A stretch of 48,175 nt of DNA from an uncultured Dokdonia sp. (lineage in GTDB: Bacteria > Bacteroidota > Bacteroidia > Flavobacteriales > Flavobacteriaceae), in the NCBI RefSeq assembly GCF_947492535.1, contig NZ_CANLNH010000025.1:1-48175 (forward strand). Direction: 5' to 3'. Position numbers and translations under genes: made by a program. Under the pieces are notes generated by a model. That model was given only the letters and a program-made list of their open reading frames with translations. It ran no database searches and was not told where the DNA came from. Positions 26,117 to 35,569 of this stretch are shown here, piece by piece (positions within the stretch are counted from its first letter, which is position 1; the number at the start of each line of letters is the position of its first letter).

Positions 26117-26764
26117 ATGGTTTTTGATGCTAAATCCTTTTCTAAAGATTTAAAAATAGCACGGTATGCTTATCAATATGGCGATGTTATACGACATACA
26201 TTGATTGAAGAATATCTTAATTCTTTAAAAGAAATAGATCTTACCGTATATCAAAATGATACTGCAAAACTTGCTTTTTGGCTTAATGTATATAATGGAT
26301 TGACTAATTATGCCATTATCAAGTTTGAGATTAAAGAGTCTATGAAAGAACAAGTAGATTTCTTTAAGAGACCTTTAGTTTTTATAGGAACATTAGAATT
26401 TTCGTTAGACGATATTGAACATGGTCTTTTACGTCGTAATGCAAGAGCACATATAGAAAAAAAAGACCCTAAACTACGATTGATGGTCGATGCGATAGAC
26501 TATCGAATCCATTTTGCATTAAACTGTGGAGCAACATCATGTCCAGCCATTGCGTTCTATACAGAAAAACACCTAGAAGAAGAACTTACACAGGCAGAAA
26601 TTTCTTTTGTATCACAAGAGTTTATTGTAAACCATGAAGAGAAAATCATTTCTTGTTCTTCTCTATTTGAATGGTATCGAGACGATTTTGAAAATCGTTT
26701 TCTAAATGATTCTAGATATGATGAGTATGAGGTGATATTAAAAGAATATAACTGGAAAATATGA
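26117..26764 (+). CDS. DUF547 protein
   Basis: The 215-residue product matches DUF547 by the AFWLNVYNGLTNYAI segment, GTLEFSLDDIEHGLLR, the LNCGATSCP motif with two Cys, and the FEWYRDDF stretch. No signal peptide is present. The function is unknown; the fold has been compared with papain-like or transglutaminase-type cores, which is family knowledge and not visible here. The ATG at 26117 follows a GTG at 26114; either is possible. It is cotranscribed with rhlE and converges on the next gene after only two bases. Confidence 0.9.
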   Translation: MVFDAKSFSKDLKIARYAYQYGDVIRHTLIEEYLNSLKEIDLTVYQNDTAKLAFWLNVYNGLTNYAIIKFEIKESMKEQVDFFKRPLVFIGTLEFSLDDIEHGLLRRNARAHIEKKDPKLRLMVDAIDYRIHFALNCGATSCPAIAFYTEKHLEEELTQAEISFVSQEFIVNHEEKIISCSSLFEWYRDDFENRFLNDSRYDEYEVILKEYNWKI

Positions 26765-26766
26765 AG

Positions 26767-27525
26767 TTATAACTTAAACCATTGTATATAGTCTCTATCT
26801 GCTGAAATTATAATTCGATTTCGTTGATATAAAGCCTTTTTGGGAAGTTGAATTTTAATATAGTACAATGTGATAATCCCAGTCTGTGTTCTTTTGGTCC
26901 CTTCTCTTATTTCAGTTATATGAGTTGGAGTATCATTAATGAAAATTCCTTTTAAAATACTTCTTAAAGAATTTTTATATCCCCCTTTTTCTGACTCAAG
27001 TTCAATCCAAATATATTTATCATTAATTTTTATCGGACGTTGTTTTCTAGAATCACTAAAAATATCTGTTATTCCTAAAAACAAATCATTCCTATATCTA
27101 GGTATTGGATCAGGTTTTGGTATTGGTTTGGGTTCTGGAGTTGGTTCAGGTGTTGGTTCGGATTCTCGAGTTGGTTCAGGTGTTGGTTCGGATTCTGGAG
27201 TTGGTTCGGGCTCTGGAGTCGGTTCAGGTGTTGGTTCGGGTTCAGGAGTTGGCTCAGGTGTTGGCTCAGTTTTTGATTTTGGAATGCTCTTGTATAGAAT
27301 TTTATTCTTTATAAGAGTATCAAGAGTACATACAATGAGTTCATATTCATAATTTATAGTATCAACTTGGGTGAATTTATTTTTATTACTAAATAATAAT
27401 TCTTGTAACTCAATAATATGCTCCTTTTCTTTTTTTATTTCTTTGTGTAGATGTCTATTTTGAAATAGACCTACTAAAATATAAATGATTAGTAATGAAT
27501 ATGAAAAATAAAGGTTTCGTTTCAT
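26767..27525 (-). CDS. Membrane protein with coiled coil and PEPT-repeat linker
   Basis: This is a 252-residue protein of unrecognised family. Architecture: a short N-terminal membrane segment (about 7-22), a coiled coil rich in Lys and Glu (about 25-50), a Pro-Glu-Pro-Thr tract (about 87-142), and a basic C-terminal domain of about 105 residues. The layout recalls proteins that span a cell-envelope gap, such as TonB, but no TonB C-terminal motif is visible. Its ATG touches the stop of the preceding small gene, so the two form a tight operon. Confidence 0.7.
   Translation of the reverse strand: MKRNLYFSYSLLIIYILVGLFQNRHLHKEIKKEKEHIIELQELLFSNKNKFTQVDTINYEYELIVCTLDTLIKNKILYKSIPKSKTEPTPEPTPEPEPTPEPTPEPEPTPESEPTPEPTRESEPTPEPTPEPKPIPKPDPIPRYRNDLFLGITDIFSDSRKQRPIKINDKYIWIELESEKGGYKNSLRSILKGIFINDTPTHITEIREGTKRTQTGIITLYYIKIQLPKKALYQRNRIIISADRDYIQWFKL
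27100..27267. repeat. Tandem repeat coding for Pro-Glu-Pro-Thr
   Basis: Imperfect 12- to 30-base units encode alternating PEPT/PEPE and SEPT motifs on the minus strand. On the plus strand the same tract reads as a long Gly-Val-Gly-Ser open frame, which is an artefact. Confidence 0.85.
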
Positions 27526-27816
27526 TTACTTTTCTTTAGCTAGATTATCTAAAATACCTTTTATATAAGCTTGATTTTCTTTTACTTCAGATAATTTTTC
27601 GTCAAATCTTTCTTTTTGAGAACTAAATTGATTAATCATTTCTTTATCTAAGTCTTTGGTAGTTTTTGTAAGTTCTGTTATTTGATTTTTCATATCAAAA
27701 AACGTAGCAACATTTACACCAATAGAAATCCCAAATCCAATCAAAATTATAATAGAATGTAGTTTGAGATTAACTTTTGTGTCTTCAATATCTAGGGTTT
27801 TATTTTTTTTAGACAT
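27526..27816 (-). CDS. Small membrane protein with coiled coil
   Basis: The 96-residue product has one membrane segment (about 20-40), preceded by a charged N terminus and followed by a coiled coil rich in Lys, Glu and Gln (about 45-92). The family is not recognised. The downstream gene starts in the three bases directly following its stop codon. The two coiled coils suggest the partners interact, which is inference. Confidence 0.65.
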   Translation of the reverse strand: MSKKNKTLDIEDTKVNLKLHSIIILIGFGISIGVNVATFFDMKNQITELTKTTKDLDKEMINQFSSQKERFDEKLSEVKENQAYIKGILDNLAKEK

Positions 27817-27896
27817 AGTTTGAATTATATATTAATATAAAGAAAGGCAAAACATGTTTTATTCTTTTACGGTTTTCCGTAACTGGGATATATAAA

Positions 27897-27925
27897 AAAG
27901 CGCTACTCATATTGAGTAGCGCTTT
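27897..27925 (-). terminator. Terminator of the haloperoxidase gene
   Basis: AAAGCGCTACTCA / TGAGTAGCGCTTT form a perfect 13-bp stem around TAT, 23 bases past the stop codon. Confidence 0.9.
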
Positions 27926-27948
27926 AAAATTATAAATACTGAGCGTTA

Positions 27949-29919
27949 TTAAATTCTCTTTGTATCTCCATTAAATAATGGAACTGTCATTGAGAAGTTT
28001 TCTCCAAACAATAACTTTTGCTCTTCAAGAATACCTAAGGCAATCTCTTCTCCCATTAAGATAGACTCATAATAATCTGTGAAGTAATGCACTCCAGCCC
28101 AGTCACGTCCTATAGAAATATTAGAACATAATTTATTAAGTTCTCCTTCTACAGTAAGTTTTGCAATTTTATTGTTGCTGTCTAGTACAGGTACAACACT
28201 TAGTGATTGCCCTTCATCTACAGATACGTATGCAAGGTTTGATGAGTGAACTTTATCTTCTGTAAGACCTGGTTTTACTTTTTCAAGAATCTTAAAATCT
28301 TCTTTTAGCAACTCATCTTTAGGAACTACTTCTAGTAGACTCTTATGATCAAAGAATGCCTTAAGAATGGTTACACATGCGCCAGCTACTGTTGCATGAC
28401 CTGCTCCATATGCTGGGTGCATAGGAGATCCCTCACAGAAAGCCATTGGTAATAAATAGTTTCCAGTTTTTCCATTTTTATCTGCTACGGCATCAAGAAT
28501 TTTACACTCTTTTAAATTATCAAACAGCTCTCTTAAATCTGGAGCCATGTGTTGTAATTCATCAATTTTAAATAATCTTGCTGCTAATGCTTCAGGACGT
28601 AAACGTCTGTGTACATTGTACTTTTGGAAACGTACTGCTTTTAATGCACGTGTTGCTACTTCAGTAACTAATGATAAGATGTGTGGTCCACCAAAATGAG
28701 CAAATCCTTGTTGGTGATCAATCTTGTCATTTCCTTGGAAAGGAATTCCTGGATCAAAAGGAGTTCCATTTGATAAAAGAATTAAACATGCGTTTAAGTA
28801 TGCTTCATATAATGCATCATAATGTACATACGTAGCAAGATCACGAGGTGTATAGATAAAACGACGTCCCTGAGGCGTATTTCCAGGAAGATATGTTTCA
28901 AGAGCACCTACATTTGCTGCATTCTGTACATCTAACCATTCTTCCCAAGTTTGCATGTAGTTTTGACCTGGAGTTGCTGTACGCACACGCTGATCTATAG
29001 AAATTGCTCCATACGTGATTAATCCATCTCTGGTTCTGCGTTCTGCATCATTTCCATTAACCCCTGTATTTCCTACTAAAAGGAATTGAGAAAGGTAAGG
29101 ACCTATGTCATCACCTGGTGTGATTCCTCTATAAGCAGTAGCAGGTGTAGGACATAAACGATCACATCTACGTATTTCTTCCTGCTCATTTAATTTTAAA
29201 TCTACTTTTTCATTAAACCAATCTAGCTTTTGTAATCTAGCTGTAAACTCTTGTACTTGTTTTACATAATCGGCTTTTGTGTCAAAAGCATTAATAACAT
29301 AATCTGGCGATATGTCTTTTTTGATATCCTGACCTTTTCCGCATCCCATAACCCCATTGGTATATGCATGGAAAGGGATATCTCTTAATAATGCTTGGGT
29401 ATACACCTCAGCCATTTCTCCTTCTAATTCCTCACTTCCTAGGCGAGGTGCAGGAGGCATTGTAACTGCTTGTGCATCTGGCCCTTCTAGATCAAACGCC
29501 AATCCAGCACTCTGACTTTCCCAAGCACGTAGGCCAACAGGTCTTCCATTGTTACCTGTCTTTGCTTTCTCTGATAACCAGTCAGGAAGCTTACATTCAT
29601 AACCTACATTTTCTTCACGTCCTAAAGGCGTGTCTCTAAAATCTCTTTCGTCACCACTATCTATCGCATTGATAAACTTTTGGACATTAAGAGGTGTGTT
29701 TACCAATCCAGTTTTCTCATTATGAGGCATTCCTTTGGTAAAAGTCATTAAATACGATGGTTCCCCCTTTGCAATGCCGTGACGCTCAGCATTTTTTTGA
29801 TCATGTCTAAAACATTGTTCGTCTCCATTATCAATATGTGGTAAATGTGGACGGTCATACGCAAGTTGCGCAGCTTTTCTTCTTCTTTCAAGAGCCTCTT
29901 CTCTTCTGTAATTGTTCAT
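27949..29919 (-). CDS. Algal-type vanadium-dependent haloperoxidase
   Basis: This is a predicted H2O2-dependent halide-oxidising enzyme of 656 residues, the length of red-algal and cyanobacterial bromoperoxidases rather than the shorter flavobacterial iodoperoxidases. Vanadate-binding residues: K433 and R441 (QKYNVHRRLRPEAL), H501 and H508 (HPAYGAGHAT), R605 and H611 (GRDWAGVHY). Their spacings equal those known from the Corallina enzyme. The position that should be Ser (PSGH) is Ala506 and the preceding Pro is Gly505. There is no signal peptide, so it should be cytoplasmic. It is a single gene with its own terminator. Confidence 0.93.
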   Translation of the reverse strand: MNNYRREEALERRRKAAQLAYDRPHLPHIDNGDEQCFRHDQKNAERHGIAKGEPSYLMTFTKGMPHNEKTGLVNTPLNVQKFINAIDSGDERDFRDTPLGREENVGYECKLPDWLSEKAKTGNNGRPVGLRAWESQSAGLAFDLEGPDAQAVTMPPAPRLGSEELEGEMAEVYTQALLRDIPFHAYTNGVMGCGKGQDIKKDISPDYVINAFDTKADYVKQVQEFTARLQKLDWFNEKVDLKLNEQEEIRRCDRLCPTPATAYRGITPGDDIGPYLSQFLLVGNTGVNGNDAERRTRDGLITYGAISIDQRVRTATPGQNYMQTWEEWLDVQNAANVGALETYLPGNTPQGRRFIYTPRDLATYVHYDALYEAYLNACLILLSNGTPFDPGIPFQGNDKIDHQQGFAHFGGPHILSLVTEVATRALKAVRFQKYNVHRRLRPEALAARLFKIDELQHMAPDLRELFDNLKECKILDAVADKNGKTGNYLLPMAFCEGSPMHPAYGAGHATVAGACVTILKAFFDHKSLLEVVPKDELLKEDFKILEKVKPGLTEDKVHSSNLAYVSVDEGQSLSVVPVLDSNNKIAKLTVEGELNKLCSNISIGRDWAGVHYFTDYYESILMGEEIALGILEEQKLLFGENFSMTVPLFNGDTKRI

Positions 29920-30155
29920 TCTTTTTTTGATTTTAGTTAATAAATTATCCCCCTGTTAATTTGTATTATTGACAATTAATTATTCTAACTTTCTTCATCA
30001 TAATACATATGTTAAAGATACATTTACGTATCGTAAATTGCATTGATTTCTTAAGGTTAGATCAGTAATTTCAGTAGCTATATATTTGATTGTCATTTGT
30101 TTGTGTTTTCAACTCATTGTCGTTTGCGCTGTACAAGCCTATGAACTATAAAAAA

Positions 30156-30169
30156 ACCTTTTAAAAGGT
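30156..30169. terminator. Terminator-like A/T stem
   Basis: ACCTTTT / AAAAGGT flanked by A- and T-runs could act in either direction. The paired core is weak and loopless. Confidence 0.4.
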
Positions 30170-30256
30170 GTTTTTTTATATGAGACAAATTTATTTGATT
30201 GTTATTTAGTTGATTAGGTCATTTGCCCCTTTTGAATAAGGAGTATGAACTACTTT

Positions 30257-30280
30257 TATACGCTTTCGCGAAAGCGTATA
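30257..30280. repeat. Iterated palindrome, longest copy (24-bp perfect)
   Basis: TATACGCTTTCGCGAAAGCG continues with TATA; the whole 24-base site is perfectly symmetric. It lies about 150 bases past the stop of the lipoprotein gene. Confidence 0.93.
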
Positions 30281-30426
30281 GAGGATTTATAGAATTTACA
30301 CTTGTACTAAATGAAGAATTGACAAGTGTTTAAGCTCGGCTATGTGGAAAGAAAATATTAGGGATTTATATAAATAACTGATAGTGTCATTTATATTTTT
30401 GATGTTTTAGATTTTTTATCCCTGAG

Positions 30427-31107
30427 TTAATATTTTAATAAGCTAGGTAAATTCTTTTCATCAATAATTAAGAATGTATCAGGACCAAAAATGGTTTGTA
30501 AACCTTGTACATCTTTTTGAGAATAAGATTCAATTTCTTTAATTACAAGACCATTTCTTTGATTTTGAAAATGAATTATTTTTTTCATTTTCACATGAAT
30601 TCCATTTTCTATTTTAGAACCAATACCAGTTAATTTTACGGTATCAACTTCTGTAAGTTGTAATTTTTTAATTCCATTTTGGATTTTAGGGTATACTAAC
30701 GCTTTATTCGGTATTTCAGTAAGCTTACTCGATTGAGTTGCTATTTGGACATCTATTTCTAAAATAAAATTTAAATGATTATTAACTTCATAACAGGTAA
30801 TTAAGGTTGGGGAATGGTATATATGTACACCACCTTGATGACTATCCTGAAATTGAATACTATTAATTGCCCAATTCGTAGTATTTCGCCATTTGATTTT
30901 TTCTAAATTTATATTGTATGCACTACTTATCAATATATCTCTACCTTTTTGGACTTTGGTATGAACATAACTATTGTAATTACTTGATGGATTTATAGCA
31001 GTATTAGTTCTATCTTCTTTAGAGATTATAGTCACTTTAAAGTCTTTACTACAGCCTTGAATATTGATACATAACAAAAGGATACATATGTTTTTAATAA
31101 ATTTCAT
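30427..31107 (-). CDS. Lipoprotein, unknown function
   Basis: The 226-residue product has a lipoprotein signal ending IQGC (Cys19). The mature chain is beta-rich, with Ser/Thr/Asn-rich stretches and many Lys and Ile residues; no domain was recognised. It begins ten bases after the NDH-2 stop codon, so it may be cotranscribed with that gene. Base composition is lower in GC than its neighbours. Confidence 0.65.
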   Translation of the reverse strand: MKFIKNICILLLCINIQGCSKDFKVTIISKEDRTNTAINPSSNYNSYVHTKVQKGRDILISSAYNINLEKIKWRNTTNWAINSIQFQDSHQGGVHIYHSPTLITCYEVNNHLNFILEIDVQIATQSSKLTEIPNKALVYPKIQNGIKKLQLTEVDTVKLTGIGSKIENGIHVKMKKIIHFQNQRNGLVIKEIESYSQKDVQGLQTIFGPDTFLIIDEKNLPSLLKY

Positions 31108-31117
31108 TTTAACATTT

Positions 31118-32398
31118 TTATGTTTTAGCAGGACGTTTATAAGGCCTTACAATGAGTCGTAAGCCATTATTATATCTAAAGTAATTCCACATCCAGTTCA
31201 CAAACACAACAACGCGGTTTCTAAAGCCTACTAGTAGCATTAGGTGAACAAACATCCAAACCAGCCAAGCAAAGAACCCTTGGAATCTAAATTTCTTGAC
31301 TTCAACGACAGCTTTATTACGTCCTATAGTAGCCATAGACCCTTTATCATTATAAATGAATGGGAGGGTTTTTTTATTTCGCGCTAAGCGATTGAATGTT
31401 TTGGCAAGATACATTCCTTGTTGCATAGCAACAGAGGCAAGCATAGGCAAGCCTTGTGGGTATCGTTCGGATTGTATCAATCCTGCATCGCCAAGAATAT
31501 ACACATTATCGACACCTTTTGCGATACAGAAGTCATCTGTGATAATACGATGTCCTCGTCCTATTTCTGTTGCATTAAGGCCTTCTGGAAAATCTCCTTT
31601 TACGCCTGCTGCCCAAATAAGTGTATCTGTTCTAAATGATTCAGGACCATTTGTAGAAACAACATTGTCTTTATAGTCAGTAACAAAGGTTTCTGTCCAG
31701 ATATGTACACCTAATTTTCTAAGTGCCGTAAATGCTTTTTCTGAAGAGCGCTCATGCATAGGAGCAAGAACTCTTGGCGCTGCCTCTATCAGATGAATTT
31801 TCATAACACGTAAATCTAGATCAGGAAAATCATTAGGAAGAATTTTATTTTTAAGTTCGGCAAGCGCGCCTGCAAGTTCAACGCCAGTTGGTCCTGCACC
31901 CACAATCACAAAATTCATGAGCTCCTCACGTCTTTCTAGATCTGTAGTATTGAGTGCTTTTTCAAAATTGCCTAAGATTTTAGAACGAAGATTTAATGCA
32001 TCTGTGAGTGATTTCATAGGAAGTGAATGCGTAGCAATACTATCATTTCCAAAGAAATTGTTTGTAGCACCTGTCGCGATCACTAGTTTGTCATAACCAA
32101 TATCACCAATAGCCGTTTTAATAATCGATTTTTCTGTGTCTATCTGCTCAACATTGGTAAGCCTATAAAATGTATTCTTTTTTTTACGTAAGATTTTTCG
32201 AATAGGATACGCAATAGAATCAGGTTCTAATCCAGCCGAAGATACTTGGTATAATAAAGGTTGAAATGTGTGGTAATTATTTTTGTCAATGAGAACAAGT
32301 TGATAGTGATTGGTATCAATCTTTTTAGCAACTTGAAGCCCTGCAAACCCTGCCCCGATAACAACGATTCGAGGTAAATCGATAGTGGGAATATTCAT
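31118..32398 (-). CDS. ndh: Type II NADH:quinone oxidoreductase (NDH-2)
   Basis: This membrane-associated flavoprotein transfers electrons from NADH to quinone without pumping. The 426 residues contain the FAD motif VVIGAGFAGL near residue 12, the NADH motif VIVGAGPTGVEL near the middle, IWAAGVKG, and DAGLI near the FAD ring. The C terminus ends with amphipathic and hydrophobic helices (WLVWMFVHLMLLVGF) that attach it to the membrane. The call rests on the family pattern; other pyridine-nucleotide disulphide oxidoreductases lack this tail. Confidence 0.93.
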   Translation of the reverse strand: MNIPTIDLPRIVVIGAGFAGLQVAKKIDTNHYQLVLIDKNNYHTFQPLLYQVSSAGLEPDSIAYPIRKILRKKKNTFYRLTNVEQIDTEKSIIKTAIGDIGYDKLVIATGATNNFFGNDSIATHSLPMKSLTDALNLRSKILGNFEKALNTTDLERREELMNFVIVGAGPTGVELAGALAELKNKILPNDFPDLDLRVMKIHLIEAAPRVLAPMHERSSEKAFTALRKLGVHIWTETFVTDYKDNVVSTNGPESFRTDTLIWAAGVKGDFPEGLNATEIGRGHRIITDDFCIAKGVDNVYILGDAGLIQSERYPQGLPMLASVAMQQGMYLAKTFNRLARNKKTLPFIYNDKGSMATIGRNKAVVEVKKFRFQGFFAWLVWMFVHLMLLVGFRNRVVVFVNWMWNYFRYNNGLRLIVRPYKRPAKT

Positions 32399-32714
32399 TA
32401 AAAATGTTTGAAGTAAAGATACGAAATCACAAAGGGATTTTTGTGCTTTTTAAACACCATTTACTGATCATTTTAGGTAATTATCATATCAATTTGACTT
32501 CTTATTAGAAGTATTGATATATAACCGTCATGTTTAACGTTTTTATTTTTTTTTAAATCATGAAATAGATAGGTAATATGATTTAACTTTTTGATTATTA
32601 GTTTTTTGAATTGTTTTATATTTTTAATAACCTAGGATGTGTAGGTTTAAACAAGACTGTTAATCTTTTTGAAGATTAGGCTGTAGTTTTTAACTTATAG
32701 AAAACTAGCTACTT
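32399..32714. other. AT-rich intergenic region
   Basis: A 316-base gap separates divergent genes. Homopolymer T and A runs are common. No palindrome copy or gene is seen, and the promoter was not placed with confidence. Confidence 0.6.
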
Positions 32715-35117
32715 ATGAAAAAGTTAATCCTACTCTTAGTTCTTATAGGAACTGCAACAATTTCTGCGCAAAATGAATTATGGAAACCTCTCAAAACTGG
32801 AGCCGGCGGATGGATGACAGGTTTGTATGTCCATCCCAATGGAAATCCTATTTATTCAAGGTCTGATGTTGGTGGAGCTTATAGGTATGAACCATCATCA
32901 AATGCTTGGATTCAATTGATCACTTCAAATTCAATGCCTTCGTCAGAGATAGATGTACAACGATATGATGGTGTGTTGAGTATTGTTGGAGCAGATAGTA
33001 ATCCTGCGATTGCTTATATGGCTTTTGAAGATGGTATTTTTAAATCAGAAAATAGTGGTGATACTTGGGAAAAAACTAATTTTCCATCTATTCAAAACTT
33101 TCCTAACAATGATGAATCTAAACTTTCAGGAGAACGTCTTTCTGTAGACCCTATAAATGAAAATATTGTATACTTTGGGAGTATCAATGATGGGTTGTGG
33201 GTGACTTTTGATGGTGGTGATTCTTGGAATACTGTCACAACAGTTCCTTCAGGGACTGTAGATAGAGGCGTACGTGAAATCAAATTTGATACAACGAGTG
33301 GTAATACCAATGGAAGAACAAATACACTGTATGCAAGTGTCGATGGGGGAGATGTATATACATCTACAGACGCGGGAGTTACTTGGGAGGCAACCAATAG
33401 TGGTATAACAAATCCAGTTTTTCTGGATACCGAAATTTCAAATACGGGTATTTTATATATTGTAGGATACGATGGTAATTTTAATAGTATTGGAGCTATG
33501 GCCTATGACGGTTTAAACTGGAGGATAGTTTTCCCTAATGGTTCCAATGAATTTTTAAATATTGCATTAGACCCTTTTGATGAAAATAGAGCTTTGTTAT
33601 TTGGTAACGGATTTACAGATACATTCCAAACTGCAGGCCTTACTACAAATACACCCATGTGGGAATTTAAGACTAAGACAAGAGTAGCACCTACTATTCC
33701 CTGGATGGAATGGTATGAAGGGGATTTCTTTTCTTTGGGAGAGATTGTCTTTGATCCTATTGAAGAAGGGAAACTATGGATAAGTGATGGGGTAGGAACA
33801 TGGACATCTACAGATCTAGAAGATAATGATATTACATGGGTAGAAACTTCTAAAGATCAAGAACACTTGGTGTCTAATGATATTATAGGCCTTACCGATG
33901 GTTCTGTAGTGACGGTACATTGGGATAGACCTATATTCAAACACAATGATTTAGATGCTTACCCAGAAACCTATGGACCCATCAATAGATTTAATTCAGC
34001 TTGGTCTTTAGATCGTAATATCAATAATCCTAATTTTGTAGTATCTGTAGTAGATGACCATCGTTTTTGTTGTTTTGATGAAGGAACACAGTATTCAGGG
34101 TACTCAGAAGATGGAGGTGAGACATGGACAAAGTTTGCATCACTTCCTGAAGGTGATACGCAATTATTTGGTTTTATATCAGTGAGTGCTACAGATATCA
34201 ATAATATTGTTTGGTTACCAGCAGATAATAAATTGCCTTATTATACTTTAGATAAAGGACAAACTTGGAATCAAGCATCTATTCCTGGTGCTTCAGATAC
34301 CTGTTGCTTGAGTGGGTTTTTCTTTTCTAGATTAGCATTAACAGCAGATCGTGTAGCGCCTAATACGTTTTATCTCTATGATTTTGGAAATGGATTTATT
34401 CATAAAACAATAGATGGTGGCGCCACTTGGACTACAGAAACTGGACTTGATAGTGCCTTTGCTTTTAATGCCAAATTAGAGAGTGTGCCACGTTTTGAAG
34501 GGCATTTGTTTTTTGCCAATGGTATTGAGCAAAGCACAGAGTTAATTGAAGGGTTAAAACGATCTACAGATGGAGGAGAAACTTGGACAACACTTTCTAA
34601 TACAGATAAAGTATTAAATGTTACTCTAGGGGCTCCAGAACCCAATGCTACATATCCTACCGTTTTTATCCAGGGAGAAGTAAATGATGTGTATGGGATT
34701 TTTAAGAGTACAGATCAAGGCGAAAATTGGACGCAAATAGGCACGTATCCTTTAGGGATTTACGATCGTGCAAAAGTATTTGAAGCCAACCCGTTTATTC
34801 CCGGTGTACTCTATGTAGGATATGCAGGAAATGGATTTGTGTATTATGAAGATGAAAGTGTATTAGGAGTTGAGACCGCTTTCGCGAAAGCGGATATAGA
34901 AATTTTCCCAAACCCAACTAGCGATATAATTACAATGAAAAACGCTTTAAATAATAGTACCTATAGTTTGTATAGTGTTACGGGGCAACAATTAATAATA
35001 GATCAAAAAATAACAGAAAATGCATCAATTTCACTACAAAGTTATACTAATGGACTCTATTTTTTAAGAGTTCAATCAGGAGGAAAAGTACAAACGTTTA
35101 AAGTGATAAAAGAATAA
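32715..35117 (+). CDS. GH74-like Asp-box glycosidase with T9SS type A signal
   Basis: This is a predicted secreted glycoside hydrolase, probably on xyloglucan or related beta-glucans. Of 800 residues, a signal peptide (1-19, ending SAQ) is followed by GWMTGLYVHPNGNPIYSRSD, with GGAYRY next, the start expected of GH74 enzymes, including a candidate catalytic Asp51. Multiple Asp-box motifs (S-x-D-x-G-x-T-W) follow, indicating a beta-propeller. The last ~75 residues are a T9SS type A domain. A palindrome (34876-34893) encodes AFAKA in the linker between propeller and sorting domain. The second catalytic acid was not placed. Confidence 0.85.
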   Translation: MKKLILLLVLIGTATISAQNELWKPLKTGAGGWMTGLYVHPNGNPIYSRSDVGGAYRYEPSSNAWIQLITSNSMPSSEIDVQRYDGVLSIVGADSNPAIAYMAFEDGIFKSENSGDTWEKTNFPSIQNFPNNDESKLSGERLSVDPINENIVYFGSINDGLWVTFDGGDSWNTVTTVPSGTVDRGVREIKFDTTSGNTNGRTNTLYASVDGGDVYTSTDAGVTWEATNSGITNPVFLDTEISNTGILYIVGYDGNFNSIGAMAYDGLNWRIVFPNGSNEFLNIALDPFDENRALLFGNGFTDTFQTAGLTTNTPMWEFKTKTRVAPTIPWMEWYEGDFFSLGEIVFDPIEEGKLWISDGVGTWTSTDLEDNDITWVETSKDQEHLVSNDIIGLTDGSVVTVHWDRPIFKHNDLDAYPETYGPINRFNSAWSLDRNINNPNFVVSVVDDHRFCCFDEGTQYSGYSEDGGETWTKFASLPEGDTQLFGFISVSATDINNIVWLPADNKLPYYTLDKGQTWNQASIPGASDTCCLSGFFFSRLALTADRVAPNTFYLYDFGNGFIHKTIDGGATWTTETGLDSAFAFNAKLESVPRFEGHLFFANGIEQSTELIEGLKRSTDGGETWTTLSNTDKVLNVTLGAPEPNATYPTVFIQGEVNDVYGIFKSTDQGENWTQIGTYPLGIYDRAKVFEANPFIPGVLYVGYAGNGFVYYEDESVLGVETAFAKADIEIFPNPTSDIITMKNALNNSTYSLYSVTGQQLIIDQKITENASISLQSYTNGLYFLRVQSGGKVQTFKVIKE
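34876..34893. repeat. Iterated palindrome in GH74-T9SS linker
   Basis: The 18-bp perfect copy CCGCTTTCGCGAAAGCGG encodes Thr-Ala-Phe-Ala-Lys-Ala at the join between catalytic and sorting domains. Confidence 0.92.
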
Positions 35118-35125
35118 GTACTTTT

Positions 35126-35545
35126 TTAATACTCAAAATCATAGGCATGTTTACCCCAATCTATTGTTTTGAATTTTTCAAGAATATCATCTTCTATTGG
35201 AAAGCAATATGTTTCTTGAAACCAAATTACTAATAATGAAGATGCATGCATATCTTCATTTCTTGCAGGTTGATGATGCCATAACTCTGCAACACATACC
35301 ATAGAAGGCAAACTCATGGGTGTACCAAATGGATAGGGTCTGTTAATTTTTATGGGTGTTTGCTTAGGCTCAATTAAATAATAATCATTCATATAGCACA
35401 TTTCTTGCGCTCTTTTGATGACTCTTTCAATAGTACGTTTATTAGATCCATCGGTAGGGAGTCCTTCTAGAAGACCATTGTATGTTCCCCATTGATGTAA
35501 CTCTCGGATACTTACTTCAATCTTGTCTTTTACTATTATTTTCAT
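35126..35545 (-). CDS. Conserved-looking protein of unknown function
   Basis: The 139-residue cytoplasmic product has an even charge distribution, RELHQWGTYNGLLEGLP near the start and DWGKHAYDFEY at the end. No motif is recognised. It lies eight bases from the convergent GH74 gene and 24 bases downstream of the GH13 gene, so it may be cotranscribed with GH13. The ATG at 35543-35545 is preferred. Confidence 0.65.
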   Translation of the reverse strand: MKIIVKDKIEVSIRELHQWGTYNGLLEGLPTDGSNKRTIERVIKRAQEMCYMNDYYLIEPKQTPIKINRPYPFGTPMSLPSMVCVAELWHHQPARNEDMHASSLLVIWFQETYCFPIEDDILEKFKTIDWGKHAYDFEY

Positions 35546-35569
35546 GATTTGCGTATTCTTTAAATAACT

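Larger units (their letters stand above)
29920..30426. other. Intergenic region upstream of haloperoxidase
   Basis: This 507-base AT-rich stretch holds the longest palindrome copy (24 bp) and a terminator-like stem. I found no gene and no clear minus-strand TAnnTTTG promoter. Confidence 0.6.

Noticed and set aside
26939-27352. Plus-strand frame rich in Gly-Val-Gly-Ser
   Set aside because: It is the shadow of the Pro-Glu-Pro-Thr tract of the minus-strand gene, and it lacks a start context and any domain.
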